6,778 nucleotides of DNA from the NCBI GenBank assembly GCA_964519365.1, contig CAZFHP010000073.1, positions 1 to 6,778 on the forward strand, read 5' to 3'. The DNA is from CAZFHP01 sp964519365 (lineage in GTDB: Bacteria; Babelota; Babeliae; Babelales; RVW-14). Positions 6,310-6,778 of the stretch are shown piece after piece. How positions within the stretch are numbered: position 1 is the first letter of the stretch; every line of letters begins with the position of its first letter. The notes beneath the pieces were generated by a model. It did no database searches. It worked only from the letters and a program-made list of their open reading frames with translations, and had not been told where the DNA came from. The position numbers and the translations under genes were made by a program.

Positions 6310-6340
6310 TTCCCGGACTTGATCCGGGAACTTGTCCCGG
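6310..6340. repeat. Two overlapping, mutually exclusive GC-rich hairpins
   Basis: ttcccgga (6310-6317) pairs with tccgggaa (6323-6330) across cttga. Alternatively ccggga (6324-6329) pairs with tcccgg (6335-6340) across acttg. The middle arm is shared, so only one stem can form at a time. No T-run follows on the plus strand, so a classic terminator for the ATPase gene is not supported. The sequence resembles dispersed GC-rich palindromic repeats known in other bacteria. Confidence 0.6.
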
Positions 6341-6432
6341 CCCCCGAGCCTTACCATTACCCACAAGTCTGGAACGTATCTCCTAATAGCGATATTAAGA
6401 TTGTATAAAACAAAGAAACGCTTCAATTTTTT

Positions 6433-6453
6433 GTCATCCTGAACTTGTTTTAG
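6433..6453. repeat. Decayed palindromic repeat fragment
   Basis: gtcatcctgaacttgttt is the left side of a commonly seen bacterial palindrome (recalled, not searched) whose right side would return as a ttcagg-type arm. Here that arm reads tttaga, so the palindrome is broken 3 nt before the fold-back element begins. Confidence 0.35.
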
Positions 6454-6456
6454 ATT

Positions 6457-6770
6457 TGTCCGGAGTTGATGTGATATGATGAAAACAATATTTTCAAACC
6501 CGCAAGGCGGGTGTAGTAGAGTAGCCCATTGCAAGGAGCGAAGCGACGCAGCTGTGGGTATGCGGGGTGAAAAAATCCTGCCCCGGAGTGGGCAGCGCAA
6601 AATTTATATTACGAAAAAAATAAAGCGCCGCCCGCTCCGGGGCGGGAAAAATATGGGACATTTATATACCCACAGCTGCGGCGAAGACGCCTTGCAATGG
6701 GCTACTCTACGACACCCGCTTTGCGGGTTTAAGAATATTAGAATAATACTCGTAAAACAAACTCCGGACA
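6457..6770. mobile_element. 314-bp fold-back (MITE-like) element
   Basis: Eleven-bp perfect terminal inverted repeats, tgtccggagtt (6457-6467) and its complement (6760-6770), bound two long inverted arms. The best segments are 6496-6536 against 6690-6730 (39 of 41 match), 6547-6561 against 6666-6680 (15 of 15), and a GC-rich block 6578-6598 against 6625-6645. The central loop is 26 nt (6599-6624). Each arm also carries a small acccgc/gcgggt hairpin (6498-6512, 6714-6728). There is no open reading frame for a transposase, and no clear target-site duplication is visible (flanks tagatt and gttatg). It could be a non-autonomous transposon or a structured-RNA or extragenic palindrome family. Confidence 0.65.
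6570..6595 (-). terminator. Leftward rho-independent terminator-like hairpin inside the fold-back element
   Basis: On the minus strand, a six-pair CTGCCC/GGGCAG stem with a six-nt loop is followed by GA and six T residues. It would stop transcription entering from the right. The matching hairpin in the other arm is followed by A residues on the plus strand, so the terminator-like function is one-directional. Confidence 0.45.
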
Positions 6771-6778
6771 GTTATGAA

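Noticed and set aside
6232..6600. 122-codon minus-strand frame downstream of the second ATPase
   Set aside because: It spans the alternative hairpins and half of the fold-back element; its protein reads as translated repeat with no recognisable domain or ribosome site.

Overview
This is a low-GC bacterial chromosome segment with five protein-coding genes: one cut by the left window edge, four complete. Nothing fixes the taxon. AT-rich codon use, a secreted tectonin-repeat protein ending in poly-lysine, two AAA_14/DUF4143 ATPases and several dispersed palindromic repeats would suit a host-associated Gram-negative such as a Dependentiae (TM6) member. That placement is a guess from general flavour, not a demonstrated match.

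Layout. (1) 1-1441, minus strand: a signal peptide, then about seven tectonin-type beta-propeller repeats interrupted by an Ala-rich and Pro/Gly-rich insert, then a very basic tail of at least 24 consecutive lysines that leaves the window. (2) 1540-2514, minus strand: a Xer-type tyrosine recombinase with the full catalytic set, best started at a TTG codon, with a C-terminal tail grown from a 12-bp tandem repeat. (3) 2515-2822: divergent intergenic region with a candidate xer promoter and a 109-bp imperfect inverted repeat whose arms pair fully only in minus-strand RNA. (4) 2823-3521, plus strand: an endonuclease III-type DNA glycosylase with helix-hairpin-helix, Lys/Asp active site and 4Fe-4S cluster. 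It overlaps the next gene tail-to-tail by 29 bp. (5) 3493-4761 minus and 5058-6248 plus: two divergent, distantly related AAA_14/DUF4143 ATPases, each with a PD-(D/E)xK-like C-terminal core. (6) 4762-5057: their shared control region, with a good minus-strand promoter carrying a palindrome in its spacer, a 10-bp tandem repeat near its start point, a plus-strand promoter, and two 33-bp dyads exactly 70 bp apart. The dyads differ mainly in the stems while partly keeping pairing. (7) 6249-6778: no gene. It holds two mutually exclusive GC-rich hairpins, a decayed palindrome and a 314-bp fold-back element with 11-bp terminal inverted repeats.

The recombinase and Nth are DNA-maintenance housekeeping proteins that happen to be neighbours. 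The divergent ATPase pair and its dyad-bearing control region look like one co-regulated unit of unknown function and are the best candidate for an undescribed system. The tectonin/poly-lysine protein looks like a secreted surface or host-interaction factor.
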